64,000 bases of DNA from Treponema sp. (GCA_017449285.1 JAFSJX010000050.1:62001-126000); one strand, 5' to 3'; positions 17,407-27,300 are shown, numbered from the stretch's first letter. The notes: generated by a model not told the origin, from the sequence alone. Numbers and translations: made by a program.

Positions 17407-18243
17407 CTAATCTTCATTTACAAATGTCGCGCCAACAGCGTTAAACGCGCCTATTGCCGTAATGTAGAGCGCGCCATTTCCTGTTATATGAAATGTTCCG
17501 CCAGTCAGCGTAATTGCGCGGGCTTTTTTTCCTGCGCCAGTATCAATTTCGGTTTTGAGCGCGACTTCGTTGTTGTAGAGATAAAAATTGCCCGATGCGA
17601 TGCTGATTGTTCCGTCCGCCTTAATGCCGTTCCGTGAATTCAGCAGGTACGCATTGAATGATTTTTCCGACTCTACTTCGAGCGATTCACAGGTGAGCGC
17701 AGAACCGCGTTTTGTTCCCTGCAAATAAAACGTGCCTGAGCCTTTGATTTTTACGTTGTCGGCTTCTACGGCGTGACAGATTCTTCCGTCAACATACAGA
17801 GTACCGCTTCCGCCGATAATCAAACTGCGTTTTCCCTGTAATGCCGCATTTTTAGCAAAGCCTCGCCCACGAGAAACAATGTAATTGGTTGTTCCGCCGA
17901 CGCTGGAAATTTCTGTTTTTGCCGTGCAGCGAAGCGCGGCTTTGCCCGATGTGTTTTCCAGATATGCGTTGTCGAGTTTAAGGGTGGTATTCTTGGTTTT
18001 GACCATAATCTGACCGTTAAAATAACCGCTAACTGTATATGTTTTGTTCTCTTCATGCGGGGCAATCGTAATCGTGTGTTTCGTTATCGTCACAAAATCC
18101 ATTGGCGATATGGCGATTTGTTGCTTGTACGAGTCTTTTGCTTGAACCGCATCAATTCTTATCTTGACTGGCGTAGTTTGTTCCACACACGCACAGAAGA
18201 GAAAGGACAGGACGATAAGCGTCAGAATTAGTTTCTTTTTCAT
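17407..18243 (-). CDS. Lipoprotein beta-helix paralogue (Cthe_2159/DUF4353 type)
   Basis: 278 residues from ATG 18243 (GGAG upstream). Signal peptide followed by a cysteine-rich lipobox region (FLFCAC), so probably a lipoprotein, unlike its secreted paralogue downstream. Same beta-helix repeats: AYLENTSGKAAL, LIIGGSGTLYVDG, VKIKGSGTFYLQG, TISIASGNFYLYNN, ITLTGGTFHITGNG. The pair probably arose by tandem duplication and then took different anchoring routes. Position after the VTC and DUF4956 genes puts it in the same transcript. Confidence 0.75.
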   Translation of the reverse strand: MKKKLILTLIVLSFLFCACVEQTTPVKIRIDAVQAKDSYKQQIAISPMDFVTITKHTITIAPHEENKTYTVSGYFNGQIMVKTKNTTLKLDNAYLENTSGKAALRCTAKTEISSVGGTTNYIVSRGRGFAKNAALQGKRSLIIGGSGTLYVDGRICHAVEADNVKIKGSGTFYLQGTKRGSALTCESLEVESEKSFNAYLLNSRNGIKADGTISIASGNFYLYNNEVALKTEIDTGAGKKARAITLTGGTFHITGNGALYITAIGAFNAVGATFVNED

Positions 18244-18281
18244 AAAGATTTCTCCATTCGCTTGAAGCCGGTTAAAAGTCA

Positions 18282-18953
18282 TCACAAAACAGGAACTAAC
18301 TGGTCATCGGGATTTTCCAGAATGATGTTTAGGTTGCCGTTCCGCGTACGCAATTCATCGATGAATGCTTTGGTGTCGCAATCTTTTTTAGGCTGAACCC
18401 AGTACGAAATCGTAAAAAGTGTTCCCATGTTGCTCGTCTTTACGTTTTTCACGCCATGTTTCAGCAGATATTTGTCAAAAACATCATCGAAAACGTCTTT
18501 ATAATTCATATCTTCTGGAATCGTGATTTTGAGAATCTGCTTATCCTCGACTTTCCAAAAGCGTGTAACTAGAATAAAAAGCAGGCTGATGACAATAGTT
18601 ATTACGAAGCCGATAAAAAAACTGTTCAGCCCGATAATCAGTCCGACTGATGCCGCAAAGAACGTATACAGAATGTCCTTTGAGTCACCTGGAATGCTGC
18701 GAAACCTGACCAGCGCGAACACGCCCGCAAGCGAAAGGGTTTTCTTCAAGTCAGAGGCGATAAACGGAATGATAACCGCCATAATCACGGGGAGCAACAG
18801 TACCGTAATCACAAAATTCTTGGAATACTTTTTGCCGTTGTTCGCCACGATATAACCGCCGGCGATAATCGCACCCGCAATCAGCCCCATCACCATGCTG
18901 AACAAAATACCCATCGTCTCAGCATTCACCAAAAAACCATCAGTAATATCCAT
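18282..18953 (-). CDS. DUF4956 family membrane protein
   Basis: 223 residues. Four predicted membrane helices in the first 135 residues, with the conserved block SLAGVFALVRFRSIPGDSKD between them, then a soluble alpha/beta domain (about 140-223). This pattern matches DUF4956, a family of unknown function often found beside VTC-type polyphosphate polymerase genes. AAGGAG lies before ATG 18953, and only 3 bp separate it from the VTC gene. The fixed pairing suggests the two proteins work together at the inner membrane; what they do is not known. Confidence 0.85.
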   Translation of the reverse strand: MDITDGFLVNAETMGILFSMVMGLIAGAIIAGGYIVANNGKKYSKNFVITVLLLPVIMAVIIPFIASDLKKTLSLAGVFALVRFRSIPGDSKDILYTFFAASVGLIIGLNSFFIGFVITIVISLLFILVTRFWKVEDKQILKITIPEDMNYKDVFDDVFDKYLLKHGVKNVKTSNMGTLFTISYWVQPKKDCDTKAFIDELRTRNGNLNIILENPDDQLVPVL

Positions 18954-18956
18954 ATA

Positions 18957-19694
18957 TTACACTCCTTGCAATAAATTATGCGCCACACGGATGTGATGCT
19001 TAAATTCCGTTCCATATTTGGAAAACGACGTGTTGTAAATCTTACGGCTTGAAAGGAATCTGACGAACCACAACGGGAACGCCTTAAATGCCTTTGCTTC
19101 CATAAGCCATTGTCCCGGTTGCAACAACTGCGTGCCGTATATCGGGGAATCCAGACGTAAATCCGTGCGGCGCGTCTGAATGTTCGTGTCAATTGTCAGA
19201 CGAAAGTCCGAATTTCCTTTTTCGAAGAACGCCCATCGGTCGTAAGAGATGAACACGCGCGGCTTGAGCCGATAAAAGTGCATGATGTAGTCAATTTCTT
19301 TCATCACTTGTTTGTTCATCTTTGCGCCAGGATTTTCGGGAATTTTTAAGTCCTCAAAATATTGGTAGACTTCGCTGAGCAAGAAATTCGTGCGCCGCTT
19401 GTTCACTACGCCCGCATATTTTTTTTTGCTCTCCAAAAACACTTTGTCGTTCAACCCTACTTGACCGTAACTTCGCAGACGGATTTTTTCTTTGAACTCA
19501 GGCTTTTCCAGCGACTTCCGAATCAATTCATCGGCAGGGGTGTCCAAATACAGATTGCAGATGGAATACGTTTTGCCGTCTTTGTTGAACGGGTCTGAGT
19601 CCATGTACTCACCGATAATTGAAAGCAGCGCGGCTTTGTCGTCATCGGTGAGCATATATTTTATTTCACGTCGGTTGAATACTTCTATCGCCAT
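18957..19694 (-). CDS. VTC domain polyphosphate polymerase-like protein
   Basis: 245 residues, no membrane helix. Typical VTC tunnel motifs: RREIKYML at the N-terminus, SICNLYLDTP, EKIRLRSYG (basic residues facing the tunnel), FLESKKKYAGVVNKRR, FISYDRWAF and RLTIDTNIQTRR, and a late LMEAKAF acidic/basic pair. In yeast Vtc4 this fold makes polyphosphate from ATP. Bacterial stand-alone versions sit near DUF4956 and CotH genes; their product is unproven. Here it lies between a predicted outer-membrane barrel and DUF4956 in one operon. Translation start ATG 19694 has a somewhat distant GGAGG. Confidence 0.85.
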   Translation of the reverse strand: MAIEVFNRREIKYMLTDDDKAALLSIIGEYMDSDPFNKDGKTYSICNLYLDTPADELIRKSLEKPEFKEKIRLRSYGQVGLNDKVFLESKKKYAGVVNKRRTNFLLSEVYQYFEDLKIPENPGAKMNKQVMKEIDYIMHFYRLKPRVFISYDRWAFFEKGNSDFRLTIDTNIQTRRTDLRLDSPIYGTQLLQPGQWLMEAKAFKAFPLWFVRFLSSRKIYNTSFSKYGTEFKHHIRVAHNLLQGV

Positions 19695-19712
19695 TGTTTT
19701 GCCTACGCCTCC

Positions 19713-21044
19713 CTAGAATTTCTTCTTAAATTTATACGTGTACGTAAGCGGTATAGAGATGCTGGAGAAGCCGTCAGCATAGCGGGTTTTGTTCATGTTT
19801 AGGCGCAGTCCTGCGGTGATGGTACCCAATTTTTTCGGGAGCGATACGCTGACGCGTGGGTAGAACATAAACCATGTTTGTGAAGAGTCACGAATCATTG
19901 TGCGCACCTTAAAATTGAACTGTGCCTGTACATCGGTTGTCACATCATAGGTTAGGCGAAGTTGACTGTAAAATGGCACGGCTTGGGCGGTAAATTCATC
20001 GGTACGTTTTGCCTTGCCGTCCTTGTATTTGACAACTGTTTCGCCGCGTACGATTGTTGTTGTTTTCGTTTCAATCAAATTGCCGCTCGCATCGTAATAT
20101 TTAATTTTTCCGATGTACTCGTTGGTCAAACCACTGATTACGTCGGCATAAATGCCCAATCCTATGCCGTTAAAATAATATCCTCCAGACGCACCGACTG
20201 CATACTTTGTGGACTGTTTTTTGAATTCGTCCACATCATTGCGTTCGACGCGGGCTTCGGGAAGATAATCCGCCGCCGTAAAATTGTAATAAAAGCCTGC
20301 GTTCAAAATCAGATTGGGAACAGACGTAAGCCCCGCAAATGCTCCGAATTTGCGGTCATCGTTGTTTATGGCGTGAGCGGTAAAACCAAGGTCAAAGAGT
20401 CCTTCAAGTCCAAAATTCAACCCTGCGTCAACGGCGGCAGTCTCATCATCACTGGTGGGGCAGATGGTCGCACCACTCGCCGCTTTCAGATACACGTTCT
20501 CGTCCGCGCCAAACTTCCAGTTGCTCGTTACACCGGCGGAAAATCCGTTTGTGTACAGCCCAATGTCATCGCTAATGCTCACGTTACCGTCATACCCCAA
20601 GGAATCAGTAAGCAACCTGCCCCATTTTGTCGTGTCGTTCGCCGCCGCAAGATATGCCGACGGAATGGCAAACCGCTTGTAAAAATTGTTTCCGACGATA
20701 AAGCCAAACTGTTTGATTGGCTCTACATGCACAAAGCCTGTCGGCACAATAAGCAATTTGGGGTCTTCGGTCTCTGCGGAAGTGTACAGCACATCCAGCC
20801 GAGCGCGCGCATCCACGTAATCGCTTTCAAAGTCCGCCTGCAACTGGTCGCCCAGCGTAAAAATGTTTTCACTCTGCGTGTCGCCGTTCACATCGGTTTC
20901 GTTCGTGTGCGCATACAGGTCGTAGTCATTCAGTTCGTCCAAATCACCGCCAATGGTGTTTTTGATGGTGAGTTTCGGGCTTTTTGCAAATGTCGCCACT
21001 GTCAAGAATACACACATCATAAAGAATAAATATGTTCGTTTCAT
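19713..21044 (-). CDS. Predicted outer-membrane beta-barrel protein
   Basis: 443 residues with a signal peptide (MKRTYLFFMMCVFLTVATFA). Mature part acidic at the start, then alternating aromatic and polar strands (for example SGGYYFNGIGLGIYADV), ending in TYTYKFKKKF with the C-terminal Phe usual for barrels. AAGGA precedes the ATG. It sits between the large beta-helix lipoprotein and the VTC gene, so it may provide an outer-membrane channel or anchor for that system. I do not recognise a named family. Confidence 0.7.
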   Translation of the reverse strand: MKRTYLFFMMCVFLTVATFAKSPKLTIKNTIGGDLDELNDYDLYAHTNETDVNGDTQSENIFTLGDQLQADFESDYVDARARLDVLYTSAETEDPKLLIVPTGFVHVEPIKQFGFIVGNNFYKRFAIPSAYLAAANDTTKWGRLLTDSLGYDGNVSISDDIGLYTNGFSAGVTSNWKFGADENVYLKAASGATICPTSDDETAAVDAGLNFGLEGLFDLGFTAHAINNDDRKFGAFAGLTSVPNLILNAGFYYNFTAADYLPEARVERNDVDEFKKQSTKYAVGASGGYYFNGIGLGIYADVISGLTNEYIGKIKYYDASGNLIETKTTTIVRGETVVKYKDGKAKRTDEFTAQAVPFYSQLRLTYDVTTDVQAQFNFKVRTMIRDSSQTWFMFYPRVSVSLPKKLGTITAGLRLNMNKTRYADGFSSISIPLTYTYKFKKKF

Positions 21045-21089
21045 AGGCCGATTCCTTTTTCTTCCTGCTTGTCCATCTAATAACTGCTG

Positions 21090-23918
21090 CTACTGGTATG
21101 TAGTGAGCGTAACTGACGAGCCGCCACTGACAGTGCCGTTTTCGACTACCGCTCCTACTCCATCAAAGTGTGTCGTACCGCCGCTGACGCTAACGCCAGA
21201 TTTGAGTGTCGGCATAGAAGCCCCCGATACCACGATGCCACTTCCGTAGCCACTTGAACTTGACGGTGTTTTGAACACATACGTGTTGTTTCCAACGGTC
21301 AGCGCATAGTATTTATTTGCCGTCCAACTTGAAGCCTTATAGCAGGTCTGAGAGAACGATGATCCGCTTTCAAGAGGTCCAACTGTCATAATCGTACCGC
21401 CCTGAATGTACAGTTTTTTCTGCTCTTCAGTATTCGCATCGATAGCAACTTCTGGTGATTTTGAGCCAACAGCAAAGACAACTCCGCCTTTTATATAGAA
21501 GTTTCCGTTTGCGTCCAAGCCGTCATTGTTTGGAGCATAGCCGCACACGAAACCGCCGGAGATTGTAAAATCAGAGGAGGAATTTATGCCGTCATCTGCC
21601 TCACTGTAACCGTATACTTCGCCTCCGCTAATCGTAATCGTGCTTTTTGACTCGATTGCTTCGTGATTTTTGCTTGTCGCATGGAGCGTACCGTCTGTAA
21701 TACTGATTACACCTGTAACGCGCACACCTTTAGCCGATGCACTTGCAGAACTTGAACTTGATAAAATTGACGAATTTTGCTGTCCTGGTCTGCTGGGTTG
21801 ATTACCGCCTCCGGGCTGATTTCCAGATGAACTGCTGCTGCCAAGATTTGAACCCGTTGCCGTCACATTAACTGAACCGCCTGACTGCGTATAGCTGCCG
21901 CCAGCCTTGATTCCTTTGCCACCATCTCCGCCGTTTGTGCCTGTTACCGTGCCGCCTTTTACGATAATGTTTCCGTCAGCCTTGATACAAGAAGGTGCGG
22001 TGTAATCGCTGTCGGAAGAATCGTATACTCCCGCTGCCGATGTGTTTATGGTAAGCGTTCCGTCCTCGATGGTAACATTTCCGTCAGAATTGATGCCGCT
22101 CCACGGGGCGGTGATTGTGGTTGTTCCGCCAGAAACAGTCACCGTGCCGCCGTCAATGCCTTGCGGTGCAAAAGTTATCGTCTCGCTTGTACGTACGCCG
22201 TCAGCGGTAAGATAACTTGCCGATGTATTGAGCGTCTTTGTTGTGGGGCTAGTCACTTTTATGACATTCGTGCCGCCTGATATGTTCACGACAGGAGCGG
22301 TAATTCCTTTTCCGTAGGTGATAGCAAAATTGAGCGAGCCGCCGCTAATGTTTACAAAACTGTTTGTATAGGTTTCGTCATCGGTGTTGATTCCGTTTGC
22401 CTTGTGATATACAGAGGAAGAGACCGCGCCTGTTCCCGTAAAGCCGATTGAACCGCCTTTTACATACACGCCCTGGTCAGCATACAGACCTGATTTTCCT
22501 GTAGAGATGAGCGTAAAAGTTCCGCTTTCAATCGTAAGATATGCTTTTGTTGCGATACAATTCTTAAAGCCTTGCGTCACTTTGAGCGAACCGCTTCCGC
22601 TTATGGTCAGATTGCCCTTGCTGTATAATGAGCCTTTTGAATCACTTCCCTCGCTGACGGCAGATTCTACGACCGTACAGGAATAGGTTACGCCGTCTTC
22701 CTTGTAGGTGTCGCCTGAAGAAGTGGAATATTCTTCGCCGTAGCCTGTGCCGTAACTGCGTCCGTCAACAAACGTATTCGTTCCTGTCAGAACAACTTTT
22801 GTCGCAGAACCTTTTGTTACTTCCACGCACGGATAATTTGAAGAAGTGATTGTCGCGCCGTTAAGATTGACATTGACCGCGTCCGTTCCGTTAGACTGAA
22901 TCTTTATGCCACCAGTCGTCATCGTTCCTGTGATATTCACCGTAAGTTCGCCAGAGAACGATGTCGCATCAATTTTGATAAGCCCAGTAGAAATACTGCT
23001 GTCTTTCGTATGTTTGACCGAAAGCGTATCGCTCGTAAATGTCGTTGCCGAGGTAGAAATGTCGTACCACTTGCTGTTGTCGGGAGAAACCTGCGCCTTG
23101 GTCAAATTCAGATAGAGTGTGTCGGTATCTGCGGCAGGAGCAAGCACCGTGATGGTTACGTTGTCGTCAAAAGAATGCCCCTCAGCATCGCTTGCAACCA
23201 CTTTTATCGTTACGCTCTGGCTGGATTCCGTTGTGTTCGCGCCAGTGATTTTGCAATCGGGGTCATTTGTGGTCGTTTTTGTTGTTGAACCTTCGCCCTC
23301 ACTGGTAAAATAAGCGTAATTCGCACCGTCCGTGATTGTCCACACATAAGTGATTGAGGGACTTCCCGTATACGTCGGGCTCGCCGTAAGCGTTGCCTTG
23401 CTCGTCGCGCTTATGCTTGCACTGCTTGCAGAAAGGCTCACCGCTGTCAGTTCATCTTTTATCGTCTCGCCAGTTTTTGAGACAGAAATCGAAAATGCTT
23501 CCGAGATGGCTTTGTCAGAACTATTGCTTGCGTTAGTCGCCGTAACTTTTACTGTTACCGTCTGTGCTGAACTTGTCGTATTGTTTGCCGTGAGCGTAAC
23601 AGTCTTTGCCGTTGTCGTCGTTGAGGTTGTTCCCGCCGTGCCAAAATATGCATGGCTGCTTCCGCTGGTAATCGTCCATGTGTAGGTAATTGTCGGATTA
23701 GCGTTATCTTTTGTCGTAACTGTCGCCGTGAGCGTTGCATTCGCATTATACGAAATTGAATTTGCGCCGCTTATCGCTACCGCCGTAATCACGCTTGAAC
23801 TTGAAGAACTGCTTGATGTATCTGAAAGGGTGTCCTCTGCTTCTACCACACATCCTGCAAACAAAGTGGTCGCCAAAGCGAGGGGCAACGCTTTTGAAAA
23901 AAATCTTTTCAGTCTCAT
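21090..23918 (-). CDS. Large lipoprotein: Ig-like repeats plus beta-helix (Cthe_2159/DUF4353 type)
   Basis: 942 residues with GGAGG before the ATG. Lipobox TLFAGC (Cys about 22). Two Ig-like/PKD-like repeats follow at about 42-145 and 163-260 (ITYTWTITSG in the first, ITYVWTITDG in the second). From about 265 to the end lies a long beta-helix with motifs such as NISGGSLNFAI, NSDGNVTIEDGTLTI and DANGNFYIKGGVVFAVG, interrupted by a Gly/Ser/Gln-rich segment near residue 700. Cthe_2159-type proteins bind acidic polysaccharides and can hold calcium. As first gene of the operon and the largest product it is probably the main surface ligand-binder. Substrate is inferred from family only. Confidence 0.8.
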   Translation of the reverse strand: MRLKRFFSKALPLALATTLFAGCVVEAEDTLSDTSSSSSSSSVITAVAISGANSISYNANATLTATVTTKDNANPTITYTWTITSGSSHAYFGTAGTTSTTTTAKTVTLTANNTTSSAQTVTVKVTATNASNSSDKAISEAFSISVSKTGETIKDELTAVSLSASSASISATSKATLTASPTYTGSPSITYVWTITDGANYAYFTSEGEGSTTKTTTNDPDCKITGANTTESSQSVTIKVVASDAEGHSFDDNVTITVLAPAADTDTLYLNLTKAQVSPDNSKWYDISTSATTFTSDTLSVKHTKDSSISTGLIKIDATSFSGELTVNITGTMTTGGIKIQSNGTDAVNVNLNGATITSSNYPCVEVTKGSATKVVLTGTNTFVDGRSYGTGYGEEYSTSSGDTYKEDGVTYSCTVVESAVSEGSDSKGSLYSKGNLTISGSGSLKVTQGFKNCIATKAYLTIESGTFTLISTGKSGLYADQGVYVKGGSIGFTGTGAVSSSVYHKANGINTDDETYTNSFVNISGGSLNFAITYGKGITAPVVNISGGTNVIKVTSPTTKTLNTSASYLTADGVRTSETITFAPQGIDGGTVTVSGGTTTITAPWSGINSDGNVTIEDGTLTINTSAAGVYDSSDSDYTAPSCIKADGNIIVKGGTVTGTNGGDGGKGIKAGGSYTQSGGSVNVTATGSNLGSSSSSGNQPGGGNQPSRPGQQNSSILSSSSSASASAKGVRVTGVISITDGTLHATSKNHEAIESKSTITISGGEVYGYSEADDGINSSSDFTISGGFVCGYAPNNDGLDANGNFYIKGGVVFAVGSKSPEVAIDANTEEQKKLYIQGGTIMTVGPLESGSSFSQTCYKASSWTANKYYALTVGNNTYVFKTPSSSSGYGSGIVVSGASMPTLKSGVSVSGGTTHFDGVGAVVENGTVSGGSSVTLTTYQ

Positions 23919-24081
23919 ACTGAACCTCCAAAATGATTGTGCTTTTTATGATACTTTTTCTTATCTATACATAATCTTAACACAAACAAAAAGGAACTTC
24001 AGACTAATAACAAAAGATTATATTATTCAAAACACCCCGTTCTTGGACGGAACAAAACGGCAGTCCGACCAGCGTGACTAA

Positions 24082-25764
24082 TCACCCTGCTTCCCTGCTG
24101 CCTCGCACTTTCTTTCCCAGTTCGCTCGCAACATCAAAACAGCGGTCACCGAATTTTTCGATTTGTCGCACCATGTCGATGTACAGAAGTTCGGTACGCA
24201 CGTCGCCACCTTTTTCCATGCGGTCGCGTCCAAGTCGGCGCAAGGCACGGCGTTCTTCGTCAATCTGCTCTTCAAGTTCGCTTGCAAACTGGAACTGCTC
24301 GGCGGTGAGGGATTGCATGTTGGAGATGTTTTTCTGAATGAAGTAGAGAAACTGCCGTGCAAGTTCAAAGTATGGGAGCAGACGGTCTACATCTTCTTCG
24401 GGGAAATTCATTTCCCGCTCAAAGGCTTTTTTGATTTGGTTTGCAATGTTCAGACAGCCGTCCGCCATACTCTCCATTTCTCCGGCAATCTGCATCATCA
24501 GCGAAACATTGTCTTTTGATTCATCGCTCAGATGCAAGTGGGTACAGCGCACCAGGTAATGCACGATTTCGTCCTGCATCTGATCGGTGTAGTTTTCCAG
24601 CTGCTCAATGCGGGGAAATTGATTTTCTACAAATTCCTTGCTGGGCGTACGCAAACCTTCCTGCAGACTGTCGAACATTTCTACAACAACATCGGCAAAG
24701 GCAGCCATCTCTTTCTGGACGCGGAATACACAGCCTTCCGGCGATTCTACCGCCATGCGCTCGCTGAATTCCAGATGATATTCAGTGGGAACGCCGTTGG
24801 GGTCATCCTTGATGAGTTTGTTCATCAGCCATACAATCTGCTTGGTAAAGGGCAGAAAAATAATCGCACCCAGCAGTTTTTCAACAGTATGCAACATGGT
24901 GATATGGTAAATAATCTGCTGAATGGCATTTCCAGGGGTAATAAAGTCAATAAAGGCAAGGAAAGGATGGAAGAAAAGCAATACGATAGCGGCAGTTGCA
25001 AGGCTGAAAGTCACATGCACCAGTGCAACCCGCTTTGCATCCGACCGCGCGCCGAATGATGCCATGATTGCATCTATGGTGCTGCCAATGGTACTGCCAA
25101 TAATCATCGCCGCACTGAACTCCCAGTTCACCAGATTATTGTATGCCATGGTGATGATTATGGCACTCATCGCACTAGATGAATGAAGCAGTGCCGTAAT
25201 TGCCGCACCGACCACCACACCGATTACGATGCTCACCGCGCCGTAGCCCTGCACAGTCACCAGAAATTGCGCAAACGCCCCGCCTTCTTCCATCTGAAAG
25301 GCACTGGAAAGCCAGCCCAAGCCGATAAAGAGCAGGGCAAATCCCATGATTGCGTGCCCCACATTTTCCTTGTGGATGCGCTTGATAATCGTCAGCAGAT
25401 AGCCCAGGCCAAAAATCGGAATGGCCAGCATCTCCATTTTAAAATTAAAGCCGAACAGGGCGACAATCCAGCCCGTAATCGTAGTTCCGATGTTTGCACC
25501 GAAAATAACTCCGATTGACTGCTGCAATGTCATCAGTCCGGCATTGACGAAGGTGACAACCATGACCGTGGTTGCGCCCGAAGATTGGATAACCGCTGTC
25601 AGTACAAGTCCCGTCAGAAGCCCGACCACACGGTTTCCCGTAACAAATGCGAGCGCCTTCTGAAGTTTCTGTCCCGCGCCCTTTTGAATTCCGTCGCTCA
25701 TCAGCTTCATCCCGTATAAAAGGAAACATAAGCTGCCTGCGAAATTGATAAGTTTCAGCACCAT
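24082..25764 (-). CDS. Na/Pi cotransporter family protein with PhoU-like tail
   Basis: 560 residues. Two Na/Pi-cotransporter repeats with the Q-S-S-G-A-T/ H-S-S-S-A hallmark (TAVIQSSGATTVMVVTFVNAG at about residues 57-77 and LLHSSSAMSAIIITMAYNN at about 192-210), about eight membrane helices in the first 310 residues, then a long helical PhoU-like domain (about 335-550). Likely sodium-driven phosphate import. It has a short leader (TATACT 10 nt before ATG) and no ribosome site. It is next to, but not obviously in, the VTC operon; a joint role in phosphate handling is plausible. Confidence 0.92.
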   Translation of the reverse strand: MVLKLINFAGSLCFLLYGMKLMSDGIQKGAGQKLQKALAFVTGNRVVGLLTGLVLTAVIQSSGATTVMVVTFVNAGLMTLQQSIGVIFGANIGTTITGWIVALFGFNFKMEMLAIPIFGLGYLLTIIKRIHKENVGHAIMGFALLFIGLGWLSSAFQMEEGGAFAQFLVTVQGYGAVSIVIGVVVGAAITALLHSSSAMSAIIITMAYNNLVNWEFSAAMIIGSTIGSTIDAIMASFGARSDAKRVALVHVTFSLATAAIVLLFFHPFLAFIDFITPGNAIQQIIYHITMLHTVEKLLGAIIFLPFTKQIVWLMNKLIKDDPNGVPTEYHLEFSERMAVESPEGCVFRVQKEMAAFADVVVEMFDSLQEGLRTPSKEFVENQFPRIEQLENYTDQMQDEIVHYLVRCTHLHLSDESKDNVSLMMQIAGEMESMADGCLNIANQIKKAFEREMNFPEEDVDRLLPYFELARQFLYFIQKNISNMQSLTAEQFQFASELEEQIDEERRALRRLGRDRMEKGGDVRTELLYIDMVRQIEKFGDRCFDVASELGKKVRGSREAG

Positions 25765-25904
25765 GATTACGCAAAGTATATAGAAAAATAGTAAGTATGA
25801 ATAGTAAGTGTGGTAACTATTTTGCGACTGATTTTATGCAGATAAACAGAAAAGAGGATAATGTTTTGTTATTTTTTTTGACCATAAAATATAACATAAT
25901 TTTT

Positions 25905-25933
25905 TTGCAACTTTATGATTTTTCGGGTATTAT
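25905..25933 (+). promoter_or_regulatory. Promoter of RND efflux operon
   Basis: TTGCAA (25905-25910), 17-bp spacer, TATTAT (25928-25933), and a second TATACT box just after. AGAGGA precedes ATG 25957. Confidence 0.65.
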
Positions 25934-25956
25934 ACTATTAGTATAGAGGATTTTTG

Positions 25957-27252
25957 ATGAAAAAATTGTTTTTGCTTGTGGCTTTTTTTACGGTTTCGGC
26001 GATACTCTTTGCGCAGCCTGATGATGTAGAAAAAATCTCACTTACCGTAGAACAGGCCGTGGCGATGGCACAGGAAAAAAATAATACGATACAGCGGGGA
26101 AAAATTACGCTGGATGCATCGGAGCGGGCAAAAAATCATTCATGGAACAGTATCAGTCCTACAGCGAACGTGAGTGGCGGACTTACGATTCCAGATGGAA
26201 TTGGAGATTCTGGAAACCCGTCTGACTACACGGCAAATATCAAGGGAACGGTGAGTCTTTCTTTTTCCCCGAATCTGTTTGCTACGATAGAAAAGGCACG
26301 AATTGACTACGAGCAGGGTAAACTTACCTACGAGCAGACTTGCCGTACGGTTGAACTGAATGTACGCAAAGCATTCTACGGGCTTTTGTACGAGCAGGAA
26401 AACATCAATTTGCAACGGCGCAATTTGCAGACGGCAAAAGAGCAGTACGAGCAGAATCTGGCGAAATATAATCAGGGGCGTATGAGCGAACTTGACGTAC
26501 TGAGCGCGGAAGTAAAATACAAGGGATTGCAGCCAACTGTAGAGAGTGCGTATGTTACGTTCCTGAATGATTTGGACGCTTTTATGCAACTTATCGGCAT
26601 GGAAAAACGCTATTTCATTGAGTTTTCAGGAACGTTGGATGATGTGTCGGTAGACAAAAAAATCAGTCTGGAAAATCTTGAGATTAATTCTCCTTCAATA
26701 GTTTCCCTCGAAAAACAATTGGAGAGTGCAAAGACGGCTTTGCTTGCCTTACGGTTTTCAGCTTATGCGCCGTCAGTTAGCGCGAGTTGGCAGCACGGAT
26801 ACAGCACCACACCCAGCAAAAGCAGCGACTGGTCTGACAACGGAACAATCAGCCTGACGGCGACGATTCCCCTGGACGGCATTCTTCCGTGGTCAACAAG
26901 AGCGGACAACATCAATTCTGCAAAAGATAAAATTGCGGATTTGGAATTGCAGATTTCAGAGGAAAAAAAATCGCTCAAAGTGAATACTGATGGTGCTGTC
27001 AGAAAAATACGCCAGTCTTTGTCGTCAATCAAATCAAAGCAAGCGAATGTGGAACTTGCGCAACGTACCTATGATATGACGTTACAGGCATACAATCGGG
27101 GAACAAAAGATTTGCTCAGCCTGCAAAATGCGAGCGACAGTCTGCTTTCGGCGGAAGTCACTCTGAAAAGCGAGCAACGCAGTCTGATAAACGCAGTGCT
27201 TGAGCTTGAGAATACCATTGGTGTTCCGTTTGGAACGCTGAGCAAAAAATAG
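25957..27252 (+). CDS. TolC-family outer-membrane efflux protein
   Basis: 431 residues from ATG 25957 (an in-frame TTG lies just upstream). Signal peptide ending near ILFAQ. Two long coiled regions with the TolC repeat pattern: NNTIQRGKITLDAS, GKLTYEQTCRTVELNVRKAFYGLLYEQENINLQRR, then a second half repeating it (KVNTDGAVRKIRQSLSSIKSKQANVELAQRTYDMTLQAYNRG). Forms the outer-membrane duct for the downstream adaptor and pump. First gene of a four-gene operon. Confidence 0.9.
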   Translation: MKKLFLLVAFFTVSAILFAQPDDVEKISLTVEQAVAMAQEKNNTIQRGKITLDASERAKNHSWNSISPTANVSGGLTIPDGIGDSGNPSDYTANIKGTVSLSFSPNLFATIEKARIDYEQGKLTYEQTCRTVELNVRKAFYGLLYEQENINLQRRNLQTAKEQYEQNLAKYNQGRMSELDVLSAEVKYKGLQPTVESAYVTFLNDLDAFMQLIGMEKRYFIEFSGTLDDVSVDKKISLENLEINSPSIVSLEKQLESAKTALLALRFSAYAPSVSASWQHGYSTTPSKSSDWSDNGTISLTATIPLDGILPWSTRADNINSAKDKIADLELQISEEKKSLKVNTDGAVRKIRQSLSSIKSKQANVELAQRTYDMTLQAYNRGTKDLLSLQNASDSLLSAEVTLKSEQRSLINAVLELENTIGVPFGTLSKK

Positions 27253-27300
27253 CGAGTTCGGTAATTAAACGAGTCCGAACCCATGAATGGAGATAGTGAT

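Noticed and set aside
19962-21029. 355-codon open frame on the plus strand
   Set aside because: Antisense to the outer-membrane barrel gene, which has a signal peptide and operon context.
24000-24081. Terminator between beta-helix and Na/Pi genes
   Set aside because: Only a short CGTTC/GAAC stem without a T run; not convincing.
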